From assembly GCF_000702205.1 (NCBI RefSeq), contig NZ_JNKW01000001.1, forward strand, positions 62,001-126,000: DNA of 64,000 nt. Direction: 5' to 3'. The translations under genes were made by a program, and so were the position numbers. This stretch comes from Lachnospira multipara LB2003 (GTDB lineage Bacteria > Bacillota > Clostridia > Lachnospirales > Lachnospiraceae). Shown piece after piece: positions 38,173 through 47,139 of this stretch. The first letter of the stretch is position 1. Each line of letters begins with the position of its first letter. Under the pieces are notes generated by a model that did not search any database, was not told where the DNA came from, and saw nothing but the letters and a program-made list of their open reading frames with translations.

Positions 38173-38709
38173 ATGAATAATCAAGGAAAGAATAATAAAT
38201 CTATTTTTATACAAGCACTTGCTAGATTTTCTAGAGAAGTGGCATCTGATGGGGCTATTAGGCACCTTGCAGATAGGGGTTATAATGCCAAACAGATTAA
38301 AGAAAAACTTGATTATCCCACAAGTTTAGACCATATCGGAAAGGTTATGTGGGAACATTTTTTACAAAAAGGAATTTTAACTTATGAAAAGCCTGATGGA
38401 AATACTATTGTTGAAGAGGTTCAATATATAAAGGAACAGGATTCCTATGGACGTACAAGCTTTAGGCAGGTAACTAAAAAAATAGAGCGCCCCAAAAGAG
38501 AATATATTCTAATTGATTTTGGCAAAAGAATATATAAGGACAGGGAAGGCTTTTTAAGAATAATGGAGCGCCTAAGTACTAGCGATAGGGACTATATAAT
38601 GGGGCTTCCATGGGAATTAAAACCAGTTTACCATGTCCTAGATAAACGCATGATGCGTATTAAAGAAATATTGGGTAAGGAGTTTTTACAAAAAGATGAG
38701 GACAGTTAA
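38173..38709 (+). CDS. Unknown 178 aa protein
   Basis: Soluble, no family recognised. The N-terminal part LARFSREVASDGAIRHLADR and GYNAKQIKEKLDYPTSLDHI has a helix-turn-helix-like look; the rest is beta-rich with basic patches (RPKREYILIDFGKRIYKDRE). Start after GGTGTTAGGAA. It overlaps the alpha/beta-hydrolase start by 14 bp, so the two are co-translated. Confidence 0.65.
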   Translation: MNNQGKNNKSIFIQALARFSREVASDGAIRHLADRGYNAKQIKEKLDYPTSLDHIGKVMWEHFLQKGILTYEKPDGNTIVEEVQYIKEQDSYGRTSFRQVTKKIERPKREYILIDFGKRIYKDREGFLRIMERLSTSDRDYIMGLPWELKPVYHVLDKRMMRIKEILGKEFLQKDEDS

Positions 38710-39772
38710 AAAAATACTAAAAATAGTTGCAATTCTTATTGCTGCGTTTATAATACTTGGAATTTTATTTATTGTGGTGATGAGGGCCTGCAACTATTTG
38801 CATCACAAAATCATGTATAAGCATGGGGTAAACGAATCATCTTATATTGAATTAAATGGACAAAAGCAATTTGTAACAATTAAGGGAGAAAATAGAAATA
38901 ATCCAGTAATTATCTATCTTCATGGTGGTCCAGGAGGCGCTGATAGCTATATGAATTACTGCTTTTCAGATTATCTAACTGATGAATATACTGTTGTATC
39001 TTGGGATCAGAGAGGTTGTGGCAGAACTTATTATAAAAATGCCAAGGCTGACCCATTAAATAAGACTGTAACTTTTAGTCAGTCCTTAGAAGATTTAGAT
39101 GCATTAGTAAAATATGTATGTGATAAATTAAATCAGGATAATGTAATAATTATGGGACATTCTTATGGCACAGTTCTTGGCAGTGTTTATGCTAATAGCC
39201 ATGGAGATTTAGTAAAGGCATACATTGGCGTTGGCCAGTTTGTTTCTATAGAAGATGGAGATCTTTACAGTTATGAAGATGCATTAAAAAAGGCTAAAGA
39301 ATCTAATATGGATACAAAAGATCTTGAAAAAGCTTATGGAAACTATTGTAAGGAACCGGGAATTATGTCATTAATTGCCCTAAGACAGGAAACTGATAAA
39401 TATCATCCTGTAACTAAAAAAGCAGACCAGTTTGGACGAGCACTTTTTTCACCTTCTGCAGGAATATTAGATTTAAAATGGTTTATGAAGCAGATGACTG
39501 ATACAGAAAAATATGTCTTATTAAATCATGAACTTTTTGAATATACCTTGGCTTTTAATGCCTATGATAGACCGGATTATTCAATGCCTGTGTGCTTTAT
39601 TTCTGGAGAGCAGGACTTTGTTTGTCCGCTAGATAGTGTTTCTAAATATTATGAAGCAGTTAATTCACCATTGAAAAAAATGTATGTTATAAAGGATTGT
39701 GGTCATGATGTTCACTATGCTGAACCAAGAGAATTTTGCAAAGATATTAAGGAATTCTTAAATAGTATATAG
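38696..39772 (+). CDS. Membrane-anchored alpha/beta hydrolase (proline iminopeptidase-like)
   Basis: 358 aa. One N-terminal membrane helix (ILKIVAILIAAFIILGILFI) anchors the protein, with the enzyme domain outside. Catalytic elements: oxyanion HGGPGGADSY, WDQRGCGRT, nucleophile IMGHSYGTVLG, an acid in SGEQDFVCP and His in DCGHDVHY. This is the S33 peptidase pattern, which frees N-terminal proline or other hydrophobic residues, though substrate preference cannot be read from the sequence. The start lies inside the upstream gene. Confidence 0.87.
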   Translation: MRTVKKILKIVAILIAAFIILGILFIVVMRACNYLHHKIMYKHGVNESSYIELNGQKQFVTIKGENRNNPVIIYLHGGPGGADSYMNYCFSDYLTDEYTVVSWDQRGCGRTYYKNAKADPLNKTVTFSQSLEDLDALVKYVCDKLNQDNVIIMGHSYGTVLGSVYANSHGDLVKAYIGVGQFVSIEDGDLYSYEDALKKAKESNMDTKDLEKAYGNYCKEPGIMSLIALRQETDKYHPVTKKADQFGRALFSPSAGILDLKWFMKQMTDTEKYVLLNHELFEYTLAFNAYDRPDYSMPVCFISGEQDFVCPLDSVSKYYEAVNSPLKKMYVIKDCGHDVHYAEPREFCKDIKEFLNSI

Positions 39773-39911
39773 TAAAATATTATTGCCACTGTGCCAAAGT
39801 AAACTTATAATGTAAGAGAGGAAAGGAAACTTTTACAAAAGTAGAGAATAGATAATAGACATCTTTGGGTTAAAACAAATTGCTTTTGAAAAATAAAAAT
39901 TGGTGGAGAGA

Positions 39912-41354
39912 ATGTTTAAAAAACACAGATTTATAATATATGGAGCTTTAATAATTATAGTGGTGTTTGCTATATTTGCAGGAATACAAGTTAACGAAAG
40001 CTCTTATTTTAAAAAATTAGCAATTGAGCAGGCTACTAACGATGTGAATTTAACTGCAATTGATTTAAATTCGCAGATTACAAATATATCTACAGAACAA
40101 CGAGTAGTATCTCAAATGATGGCAAATGACATTTTTCTTCTTAGATGGTGCGAGGAAGAAACTGAAGATACAGAAAGTGCCCATGCCAAAGAACTTTATG
40201 AATATCTAAAGACATATCAATTAAAGTACAACTATGATGTGGTATTTTTCGTATCTAATAAGACCTATAATTATTATTATAATGATGGCCTTAATAAGGT
40301 GGTTTCAAGGGATAGCGAATTTGATTCCTGGTATTTTAATTTTCTAAATCTAAATCAAGAATATGATATTCAGATAGATCATGATGAGGTAAATGATTAT
40401 GGCGTATCTCTTTTTGTAAACTGTTTAGTTGTTGATAAAGATGGCAATACCATTGGGGTTGTTGGTGTAGGAAATAAAATCGATGATTTTGAAGCATCAG
40501 TAAGTAGTCTTACAGATAGCCTTAGTATTAATGCAGGAATTGTTAATAAAGGGAATGCACATAATTCCTTTACTGGTAGTTCTGGTTTTTATATGACAGC
40601 TAGTGATGCTGCCGCAAACTTTAATATATCAGAAGAAGACGTGCTAAAAAATGTAGGAACTCAAGGCTCAACTTGGACTGATGGCTATTTATGTACAACG
40701 GTTTATCATAATAAAGATCTTAACTGGAATATTATTGTTCAAAAAAATACAAAAGAGCTTGTTGCATCTATGCTAGAGCAGACCTATGGTCGTTTTGTTT
40801 TTATGATAAGTACAACCCTTGCGGTTTCAATTGTCTGTGTAATTCTTCTATCAAGACTTAATAGGGCAACTCGTTTTAATGAAAACATTGATGAATTAAC
40901 AGGTCTTATTAATGCAAAATTATTTAGAGAGATTTTTCAAGAAAAAAGAAAGAAAAGGTTTCATCAAAAAAAATCTTGTTTATTTGTATTAGATATTGAT
41001 AACTTTAAGCACTTTAATGATACTTATGGTCACATGTATGGTAATACAATTATTCGTATGATGGCCTCTAATTTAAAGGATCTTATAGCTAGTGACGGTG
41101 TTGTTTGCAGATGGGGTGGCGATGAATTTATTGGAATAATTTATCACAATGTTGCAGAGTCTAAGATTATGATGGATGAGCTTCAATGCATGGTAAATAA
41201 ATTAGAAACAAGGTCGCCCCTAAGCTTTAGTTGTGGAATTACTAAGATTAATAATCACAAGAGTCTAGAGGAGAATTTTAAACTTGCAGACAGTGCCCTT
41301 TATATTTCAAAAGAAAATGGCAAGGGTCAAGTTACAGTAGCAAAAGCGCGATAA
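39912..41354 (+). CDS. Diguanylate cyclase with sensory extracellular domain
   Basis: 480 aa. A signal-anchor helix (FIIYGALIIIVVFAIFAGIQ), an extracellular dCache-like domain (about 35-295), a second membrane helix (FVFMISTTLAVSIVCVILLS) and a C-terminal GGDEF domain with the active site RWGGDEFIG and NFKHFNDTYGHMYGN. It should make c-di-GMP in response to an outside signal. The RxxD inhibitory site is not obvious. The start is uncertain: GGTGGAG is only a few bases before ATG 39912, and a TTG at 39900 and GTG at 39903 are alternatives. The neighbours are not linked in function. Confidence 0.87.
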   Translation: MFKKHRFIIYGALIIIVVFAIFAGIQVNESSYFKKLAIEQATNDVNLTAIDLNSQITNISTEQRVVSQMMANDIFLLRWCEEETEDTESAHAKELYEYLKTYQLKYNYDVVFFVSNKTYNYYYNDGLNKVVSRDSEFDSWYFNFLNLNQEYDIQIDHDEVNDYGVSLFVNCLVVDKDGNTIGVVGVGNKIDDFEASVSSLTDSLSINAGIVNKGNAHNSFTGSSGFYMTASDAAANFNISEEDVLKNVGTQGSTWTDGYLCTTVYHNKDLNWNIIVQKNTKELVASMLEQTYGRFVFMISTTLAVSIVCVILLSRLNRATRFNENIDELTGLINAKLFREIFQEKRKKRFHQKKSCLFVLDIDNFKHFNDTYGHMYGNTIIRMMASNLKDLIASDGVVCRWGGDEFIGIIYHNVAESKIMMDELQCMVNKLETRSPLSFSCGITKINNHKSLEENFKLADSALYISKENGKGQVTVAKAR

Positions 41355-41394
41355 GGAAAACTTATAATTCATGATAAAAATTAAATAATTGTTA

Positions 41395-41495
41395 GTATTA
41401 AAAGGCTATGATAGTATTCTCTAAACAGAAGATATTAGCTAAGTAAATGCTGACTGGAAAACCAGAGGTAAGTATATAAGCTTATCTCTGGTTTA
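41395..41495 (+). ncRNA. Leader RNA of the amino-acid ABC operon, copy 2 of an unidentified element
   Basis: Same 25-nt block (41448-41472) as at 31600. CCAGAGGTAAG (41462) pairs with CTTATCTCTGG (41481) as a terminator; CTGG/CCAG just upstream could compete with it, and TTAG/CTAA closes a helix further upstream. It ends 57 bp before the binding-protein start, the usual place of a riboswitch. It fits no class I can name. Confidence 0.62.
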
Positions 41496-41551
41496 TTTTT
41501 AATTTAGGCAGCTTTTTATAAAAGCTTGCTTTAAAGGAAGGGAGTAAAAAA

Positions 41552-42253
41552 ATGAAAAGAGAAACTATTAAAAGAAAAATCATGATTAGGAAAAGTTTTA
41601 AAAAAGCGCTGGCTCTTGCACTAACTGCAACTACATTGGCAGTATCTTTAATTGGATGTTCTAATAGTAAAGAGGCAGGAAATGTTAAGAAAATAGTAAT
41701 TGGTTCAGGTAATTCTTATAACCCATATTGTTATATCGATGAAAATGGAAAGGCAGTAGGTTATGAATATGATGTGCTTGCTGCAATTGATGAATTGCTT
41801 CCACAGTATGAATTTGAATATAAGAGCTTAAGTTTTGATCAGATTTTATTATCTCTTGAATCTGGAAAAATCGATGTTGCAGCTTCTGCAACAACTCAAA
41901 TTCTTAAAAATTATAACGAGGCTCATAAGGGAAGCGAAGTTGTAATTGTAAATACAGAAAGTAGTACAGATGAAGAAGCTGTAGCTGCATTAAAAAATGG
42001 AGCTGATAGAGCTATTGTTTTGAAAAAAAGCGACCTAAAAAAATATAATACTAATTTTAGTGATGGAAATGGCGACTGGTTAAAGGCAGTTGGTGAGCCA
42101 GTTAATAATTCTCTTACTTACTATCTCTATAAGCAGGGAAATGATCAGCTAAAAAATGACATTGATGGTGCACTTAAGACTTTAAAGGAAAATGGAACAT
42201 TATCTGAACTTGCTATTAAGTGGGTTGGCTATGATGTCACAGAAAGTGAGTAA
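41552..42253 (+). CDS. Amino-acid ABC transporter binding lipoprotein, internally shortened
   Basis: 233 aa. A signal peptide with lipobox SLIGC, then lobe I of a class III amino-acid binding protein (NPYCYIDENGKAVGYEYDVL, FDQILLSLESGKIDVAASAT). The expected hinge and start of lobe II (sequence like TEERAEKVLFSDPY...LKGKKVG) is missing: the chain jumps from ASATTQILKNYNEAHKGSEV to VIVNTESS. About 30-40 residues are absent compared with the usual 265. RBS GGGAG. Ligand binding is doubtful. It is first gene of a damaged operon behind the leader RNA. Confidence 0.82.
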   Translation: MKRETIKRKIMIRKSFKKALALALTATTLAVSLIGCSNSKEAGNVKKIVIGSGNSYNPYCYIDENGKAVGYEYDVLAAIDELLPQYEFEYKSLSFDQILLSLESGKIDVAASATTQILKNYNEAHKGSEVVIVNTESSTDEEAVAALKNGADRAIVLKKSDLKKYNTNFSDGNGDWLKAVGEPVNNSLTYYLYKQGNDQLKNDIDGALKTLKENGTLSELAIKWVGYDVTESE

Positions 42254-42256
42254 AAT

Positions 42257-42886
42257 ATGGGATCTTATTTTGATGGCACTAGATTCGTAACTAGAATAGG
42301 TCAGATATTACCATATGTTCTTATAAATTTTAAAATGGTTTTTTGGGCAATGCTTTTAGGAACTATTTTAGCTGTATTTGTAGCAATTCTTAGAATTAAG
42401 AAAATTCCTATTGTAAATCAGTTTTTATTGGTATTTATTTCCTTTATGAGAGGAACACCTTTATTGGTTCAGATGTGTTTGGCTTTTTATGGAATTCCTA
42501 TTATATTTGGCAAATTATTTCTAAATGTTTTTGGAATAAATCTTAATAGATTAGATGCATATAGTTTTGTAATTATTGCTTTTATATTAAATGAGGCAGC
42601 TTTCTTAGGGGAAATCTTTAGATCTGCTATACTTGCAATTCCTGTCCTACAAACAGAAGCTTGTTATTCAATTGGAATGACCAAATCACAGACACTTTTT
42701 AGAGTTGTATTACCGCAAGCTGTTCATGTGGCAATTCCACAGTATGGTGCTGATTTAATTGGGGTATTTCATAATACCTCAATTGCCTTTACCTTAGGGG
42801 TGCTGGATATGATGGCTAGGGCAAAAACTTTAGGTGTGTCAACTGGACATACCATTGAAGGATTTGATGGTTCCAGGTTTGCTTAA
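42257..42886 (+). pseudogene. Amino-acid ABC permease, 5' part (3' end lost)
   Basis: 209 codons. Standard His/Glu-type permease: MVFWAMLLGTILAVFVAILR, FMRGTPLLVQM, ILNEAAFLGEIFRSAI and the EAA loop EACYSIGMTKSQTLFRVVLP followed by FHNTSIAFTLGVLDMMARAK. It should continue with one more helix after GVSTGHTIEGF but stops after DGSRFA. Four bases after the binding-protein stop. Confidence 0.82.
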
Positions 42887-43103
42887 TAATATAATCGGTA
42901 TTTTGAAGGCTACTAATCTGGTGTCAGCTATTGGTGTTACTGAAATTATGGTGGCAGCCTTAGTCCCTTGTCAGGATACATATAGTTATTTAGAGGGATA
43001 TTTAGCTGCGGCTCTTATGTATTGGATTATTGGAATTGTGATTGAAAATATTGGACATGTTATTGAGAAAAAAACAACAAGTTACATAAAAAGGTTGGTT
43101 TAA
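42834..43103 (+). pseudogene. 3' end of a second, different ABC permease
   Basis: In another frame the sequence reads NNIIGILKATNLVSAIGVTE, IMVAALV and YLEGYLAAALMYWIIGIVIE: the usual end of an amino-acid permease from the EAA region on. The region equivalent to it is already present in the first permease (FHNTSIAF...), so this is the tail of a second gene. The rest of that gene was deleted, leaving a two-frame chimera. Confidence 0.8.
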
Positions 43104-43114
43104 AGAGGCAGAAT

Positions 43115-43868
43115 ATGATTGAATTAAAGAATGTAAGAAAAAAATTTGGTAATAATGAAGTATTAAAGGATGTTTCATTACATGTAGATGACGGTGAGGT
43201 TGTGGTGCTTTTAGGACCTAGTGGCTCAGGAAAAACCACATTTCTTAGATGTATTAATTTTTTAGAAAGGGCGGATGCGGGAAGATTAACATTTGATGAT
43301 AATGAAATTGATTTAAAAAAGGGCCAAGAAAAGTGAAATTTTGAAAATAAGAAGAAACAGTGCCTTTGTTTTTCAAAATTATGGTCTATTTAATAATAAG
43401 ACAGCAATTCAAAATGTAATGGAAGGTCTTATTGTGGTTCAAAAAAATAGTAAGGAAGAGGCCTATAAGAAAGCGCTAGATGTACTAACATGGGTTGGTT
43501 TAAGTGATAAAGCAGATTTTTATCCGTCACAATTATCAGGAGGACAGCAGCAAAGAGTTGGTATTGCAAGAGCTGTTGCCCTAAACCCTAAAGTTATACT
43601 TTTTGATGAACCAACATCGGCGTTAGATCCAGAGCTTGTGGGAGAAACCCTAGAAGTTATAAAAAAAGTTGCTAAAAAGGGTATAACTATGATTATAGTT
43701 ACTCATGAAATGTCATTTGCTCAAGATGTGGCAGATAGAGTTGTATTTATGGATGGAGGTGTAGTTGTTGAAGAGGGCACTCCCGATCAGGTCTTTTATA
43801 AGCCAAAGGAGGAGCGCACTAAGAAATTTTTATCAAGAATTCTTCAAAAAGATATGTATTATATTTAA
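43115..43868 (+). pseudogene. Amino-acid ABC transporter ATPase with frameshift
   Basis: Two frames together make one complete ATPase. 43115-43336 has Walker A (LLGPSGSGKTTFLRCINFLE) and stops after KKGQEK. 43341-43868 continues with the Q-loop ([20 protein letters not shown]), signature [14 protein letters not shown], Walker [14 protein letters not shown] and VTHEM. Reading [10 protein letters not shown] across the gap needs skipping one base in AAAA (43329-43332). Either a true one-base insertion or a sequencing error. Given the damage in the two genes before it, decay is likely. Confidence 0.85.
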
Positions 43869-43885
43869 TGGTGATTTTGGATTGA

Positions 43886-43926
43886 GGAAAAGCATATAGA
43901 CTAAATCTATGTGCTTTTCCTTTTTT
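43886..43926 (+). terminator. Terminator of the ABC operon
   Basis: GGAAAAGCA-T-ATAG pairs with CTAT-G-TGCTTTTCC, followed by TTTTTT. Confidence 0.85.
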
Positions 43927-44030
43927 AGTTTATAAGATATAATAAAGTTAGCTAATAACGATTATTATAATAGCTTCACTTCGTCACAACTATCTATTAA
44001 TTATTAACATAACTTATAGTGAGGAGATTT

Positions 44031-44906
44031 ATGCATATCGAGAAATTAAAATACTATATAGACTTGTATGAATGCAGGAATTTTACTGAAACAGCCAAGA
44101 AAAACTTCATATCTCAGGCGGCGCTTAGTCAGTTTATAAGTTCCCTTGAAAAGGAGTTTTCTCTATTGCTTTTTGATAGGAATACAACGCCTATTAAGCC
44201 AACAAAGGCGGGGACTTCCTTTTATGAGGAAAGCTTAGTTTTGTATAAGCAGTATAAGTACTTGCTCGAGAGGATGAATAAGGTAAAGACTAATGAAATG
44301 CCGGCTCTTAGAATCGCATATTCTTCTGCTGTGGATATTCAGGCCCTTCTGCCGATTGTTTCAAAATTCAAGGAGAAGTATCCGGAAGCAGAGCTTAAGT
44401 TAAATCGCATAACCTTAAAGGAAGCTGATGAGTATATCTCTAAAGATTTGTGCGATTTGGTTGTATCATTTTCAACAGAATTCATTGATAATCCGACTAC
44501 TAAATTCAAGCTCTTAAAAGAAGGGCAGTACATGGCGGTTGTAGGAAAGGGACATAAGTTTTTTGATAAAAATGTCATCACCAAAGAGGAGCTATATAGT
44601 CAGCCTATAATTATGCTAAGTAGGAAGGTTATCGGAAATATCTATGACAAGGTTTTAGAAAGAGCCAAGGCGGAAGGGTATGACCTATTTATAGAAAAGA
44701 CTGTAGATGATATTGAAACAGAGATGTTCTCAATTATAACGGAAGGCTATATTGGTTTTGCGCCAGATAGCCAGAATCTATCTGATTATGGTGAGGGTAT
44801 TAGGAAGATTTCTATTAAGGATACTAGCCATAGATATAGTGTTGAGGCTTGTTATCATAAGAATAATAATAACGAAACACTAAAAGCATTTTTACAATTA
44901 ATTTGA
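44031..44906 (+). CDS. LysR-family transcriptional regulator
   Basis: 291 aa. N-terminal winged helix (IEKLKYYIDLYECRNFTETA, FISQAALSQFISSLEKEFSL, LLFDRNTTPIKPTKAG) and a two-lobe effector domain (PALRIAYSSAVDIQALLPIV, DLVVSFSTEFI). ATG 44031 is used because of GTGAGGAGATTT; an earlier start at 44019 overlaps that site. Possible targets are the NmrA-like reductase gene after it or the ABC operon before it, all on one strand; divergent promoters, the usual LysR layout, are absent. Confidence 0.88.
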   Translation: MHIEKLKYYIDLYECRNFTETAKKNFISQAALSQFISSLEKEFSLLLFDRNTTPIKPTKAGTSFYEESLVLYKQYKYLLERMNKVKTNEMPALRIAYSSAVDIQALLPIVSKFKEKYPEAELKLNRITLKEADEYISKDLCDLVVSFSTEFIDNPTTKFKLLKEGQYMAVVGKGHKFFDKNVITKEELYSQPIIMLSRKVIGNIYDKVLERAKAEGYDLFIEKTVDDIETEMFSIITEGYIGFAPDSQNLSDYGEGIRKISIKDTSHRYSVEACYHKNNNNETLKAFLQLI

Positions 44907-45108
44907 TCATGGTTTAGAATCTAAACAGGAGTTACACTATATTAGTATCCCATAAGTTTTTGTTATGACCTATAAACTTTTCTAATTGGACATTTGACAA
45001 AAAAATAACTAAGATAATGTTAAGAAATTAACAAAGCAAATACTAAAAAAGAAATTTAGTAACGTAAGTCTTTGTTAACAATATAAGCTTTATTTTAAGG
45101 AGGTTTTT

Positions 45109-46053
45109 ATGGCAAAATTATTATTAACAGGTGTTGATGGAAATTTAGGAGCTGAGGCTGCTAGAGTGTTACTTACTCTTGCTAAGAAGGAAGATTTGAT
45201 TTTTGTAGGCTATAGCAAAGAAGCTCTTGATAAGTTTGCAGCAGAAGGTGTTGAAACTCGTCAGGCTAACTTTAATAATTACGAAGGACTTGAGGAAGCA
45301 TTTAAGGGTGCTGATAGACTTGCACTTATCTCTATGCCATTCGTTGGTGCTAAGAGACAGAATGCTCATAAGAATGTTGTTGATGCAGCTAAGGCAGCAG
45401 GTGTTAAGCAGATTGTCTATACTTCACTTGTAAATGCTGGTGATGAAACTAATCCTTCAGTAGAAAAGAAGGATCATATTTATACAGAAAACTACGTAAA
45501 GGAAGTTGGTCTTGACTACATATTCCTTCGTAATTCACAGTATGCAGAGGCTATGATTACTAACTATTTCACATATGTTAAGGGTGATGGCGTCCTTAAG
45601 AACAGTCAGGGTGATGGCAAGATGGCTTACATCTCAAGAAAGGACTGTGCTAAGGCAGTTGCTTATGCATTATTTAGAGGCGATGAATATACCCGAGCAA
45701 CACTTGATATTAATGGTCCAGAACTTATGACAATTACAGAGTTTATCGAGATTGGAAACAAGGCTACTGGAAACCATATTACATATAAAGAGCTTACTGA
45801 TGAGGAAAATTACCAGGTATTTGATGCTATGGGCGTTCCAAGAACAACTGATGGTGTATTTAAGAAGGGTTCTGAGGCTCCATTCTCATCTGATGGTATG
45901 GTTACATTTGCTCAGGCTATTCGTGAAGGTAAGATGGATACATTTACAGACGATTTTAAGAAGCTTACAGGTTCTGATGCAATGACAGTTCAGTATATGT
46001 TTGAACATGCCGATGATTTCCAGATTGGTGAAAGACATTCAAAGGATGCATAA
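45109..46053 (+). CDS. NmrA/QOR2-like NAD(P)-binding oxidoreductase
   Basis: 314 aa atypical short-chain dehydrogenase. The Rossmann motif LLTGVDGNLGAEAARVLL is at the N-terminus, with KGADRLALISMPFVGAKRQN, GVKQIVYTSLVNAG and YIFLRNSQYAEAMITNYFTY (in place of the usual Tyr-x3-Lys). This matches the NmrA/QorB group: NADPH-sensing proteins or quinone reductases. RBS AAGGAGG. Codon choice is strongly biased (high-expression type), unlike the LysR gene in front. Followed by a GGCGCC-containing terminator. Confidence 0.85.
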   Translation: MAKLLLTGVDGNLGAEAARVLLTLAKKEDLIFVGYSKEALDKFAAEGVETRQANFNNYEGLEEAFKGADRLALISMPFVGAKRQNAHKNVVDAAKAAGVKQIVYTSLVNAGDETNPSVEKKDHIYTENYVKEVGLDYIFLRNSQYAEAMITNYFTYVKGDGVLKNSQGDGKMAYISRKDCAKAVAYALFRGDEYTRATLDINGPELMTITEFIEIGNKATGNHITYKELTDEENYQVFDAMGVPRTTDGVFKKGSEAPFSSDGMVTFAQAIREGKMDTFTDDFKKLTGSDAMTVQYMFEHADDFQIGERHSKDA

Positions 46054-46077
46054 GATAAATTTATAATAACTTATAAG

Positions 46078-46133
46078 CCTTGGCGCCAGATTTATATATG
46101 GATAAACACTAACTGGCGCCAGCTTTATTTTTC
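46078..46133 (+). terminator. Terminator after the NmrA-like gene
   Basis: CTTGGCGCCAG (46079-46089) and CTGGCGCCAG (46113-46122) pair with a ~23-base loop, followed by CTTTATTTTTCC. Each arm is itself palindromic. Confidence 0.7.
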
Positions 46134-46153
46134 CCTGGTGATACATTTCTTGT

Positions 46154-46271
46154 AGTTATTTGCGTAGCAAATCACTACTCGTGTGCGAGCCGCGGCAAAG
46201 CCGCATCTAATGCGAGCACTTTCTTAAGGAGCGTTTAACTCAGTCGGAGCTTGTACTCCGACTGAGTTAAA
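46154..46271 (+). repeat. GC-rich multi-hairpin element (third type)
   Basis: ATTTGC-GTA-GCAAAT, then GCGGC-AAA-GCCGC, then a perfect 16-bp stem TTTAACTCAGTCGGAG (46234) / CTCCGACTGAGTTAAA (46256). No coding capacity. Like elements 2 and 3 it is GC-rich in AT-rich surroundings and made of stacked hairpins, but it shares no sequence with them. Confidence 0.7.
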
Positions 46272-46410
46272 TCAATATATACAAATATCAATGGAAATGC
46301 TAGTATAAATATAGGTATGCGAATTAAATAAATTTCCTATATATGCATTTAAAATGTATAATTTTGGACTTCTTATAGGTTTGAAAAAATTTTACTAGGG
46401 GGAGTTTTTT

Positions 46411-46689
46411 ATGGATGAGATGGTCAGATACCATTTTTTCTTTACAGGAAGAGTGCAAAGCGTGGGCTTTAGGTATAAAGCTAGCTATTTAGCTAAGGAG
46501 TATGGCCTTACTGGATTTGTAAAAAATGAGTACGACGGTTCTGTTAGCTTGGAGATTCAAGGCTTAGATGAGAAGATTACAGAGCTTGTAGAATGCTTAA
46601 AGCGAGACAGAGTTATTAGAATTTATTCCATGTCTAAGGAAAAGATTGACTTAGTTGAAGGAGAAAAGGACTTTAAGATAAAGTTCTAA
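46411..46689 (+). CDS. acyP: Acylphosphatase
   Basis: 92 aa, whole-length acylphosphatase. Catalytic region: FFTGRVQSVGFRYKASYLAK (active-site Arg in GFR) and the Asn in GFVKNEYDGSVSLEIQG. It splits carboxyl-phosphate bonds such as in acetyl phosphate. RBS AGGGGGAG. Single gene; a T-box leader for proS starts about 100 bp after the stop. Confidence 0.92.
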   Translation: MDEMVRYHFFFTGRVQSVGFRYKASYLAKEYGLTGFVKNEYDGSVSLEIQGLDEKITELVECLKRDRVIRIYSMSKEKIDLVEGEKDFKIKF

Positions 46690-46758
46690 TTTGTTAACTG
46701 TGATTTCGCACAGCAATCTTGACGCATTTAGTAAAGAAGAGTTATTTTAAAAAAATTC

Positions 46759-46788
46759 TTGACTTTGTATGTTAAAGGTAGCTAAAAT
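46759..46788 (+). promoter_or_regulatory. Promoter of the T-box/proS transcript
   Basis: TTGACT (46759-46764), 18 bp, TAAAAT (46783-46788). Confidence 0.65.
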
Positions 46789-46794
46789 AGATAC

Positions 46795-47075
46795 AGAATG
46801 CGTTGAGCAGAAATAGTAGTTAAGTGGATATTTCCTAGAGAATAGCCGGTTGGTGCAAGGCTTAAACAATTGCTTAATGAACCAGTCTGTGAGCAGCAGA
46901 AGGTAAAACTAATCTTAGGTTTTTATTAAACTGTAGTCTTAGAAACTTCTGACGGTAGTCGCCGTTAATGACAAGTGAGTAATAGCTCACAATGAGAGCA
47001 GGCAAGGCCTGAATTTAGGTGGTAACGCGGAATTTATTTCGTCCTAAGTATACAATAGTGTACTTAGGGCGTTTT
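46795..47075 (+). ncRNA. T-box riboswitch (proline)
   Basis: Classical T-box: stem I begins with GAGAATAGCCGGTTGGTGCA, the conserved T-box core GGTGGTAACGCGGAA is at about 47018-47032, and the terminator CGTCCTAAGT (47041) / ACTTAGGGCG (47062) with T tract follows. The likely specifier is CCA in TGAACCAGTCTG (46879-46890), a proline codon, in agreement with proS downstream. Uncharged tRNA-Pro would open the terminator. Confidence 0.92.
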
Positions 47076-47139
47076 TTATTTGCTTATTAATATATAAATG
47101 AATAAGGAATGCCCTAAGTATTAGAAAATGGAGGATTAT

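Noticed and set aside
43329-43332. Programmed frameshift in the ABC ATPase
   Set aside because: No slippery heptamer with a downstream structure is apparent, and the neighbouring genes are also damaged; decay or sequencing error is simpler.
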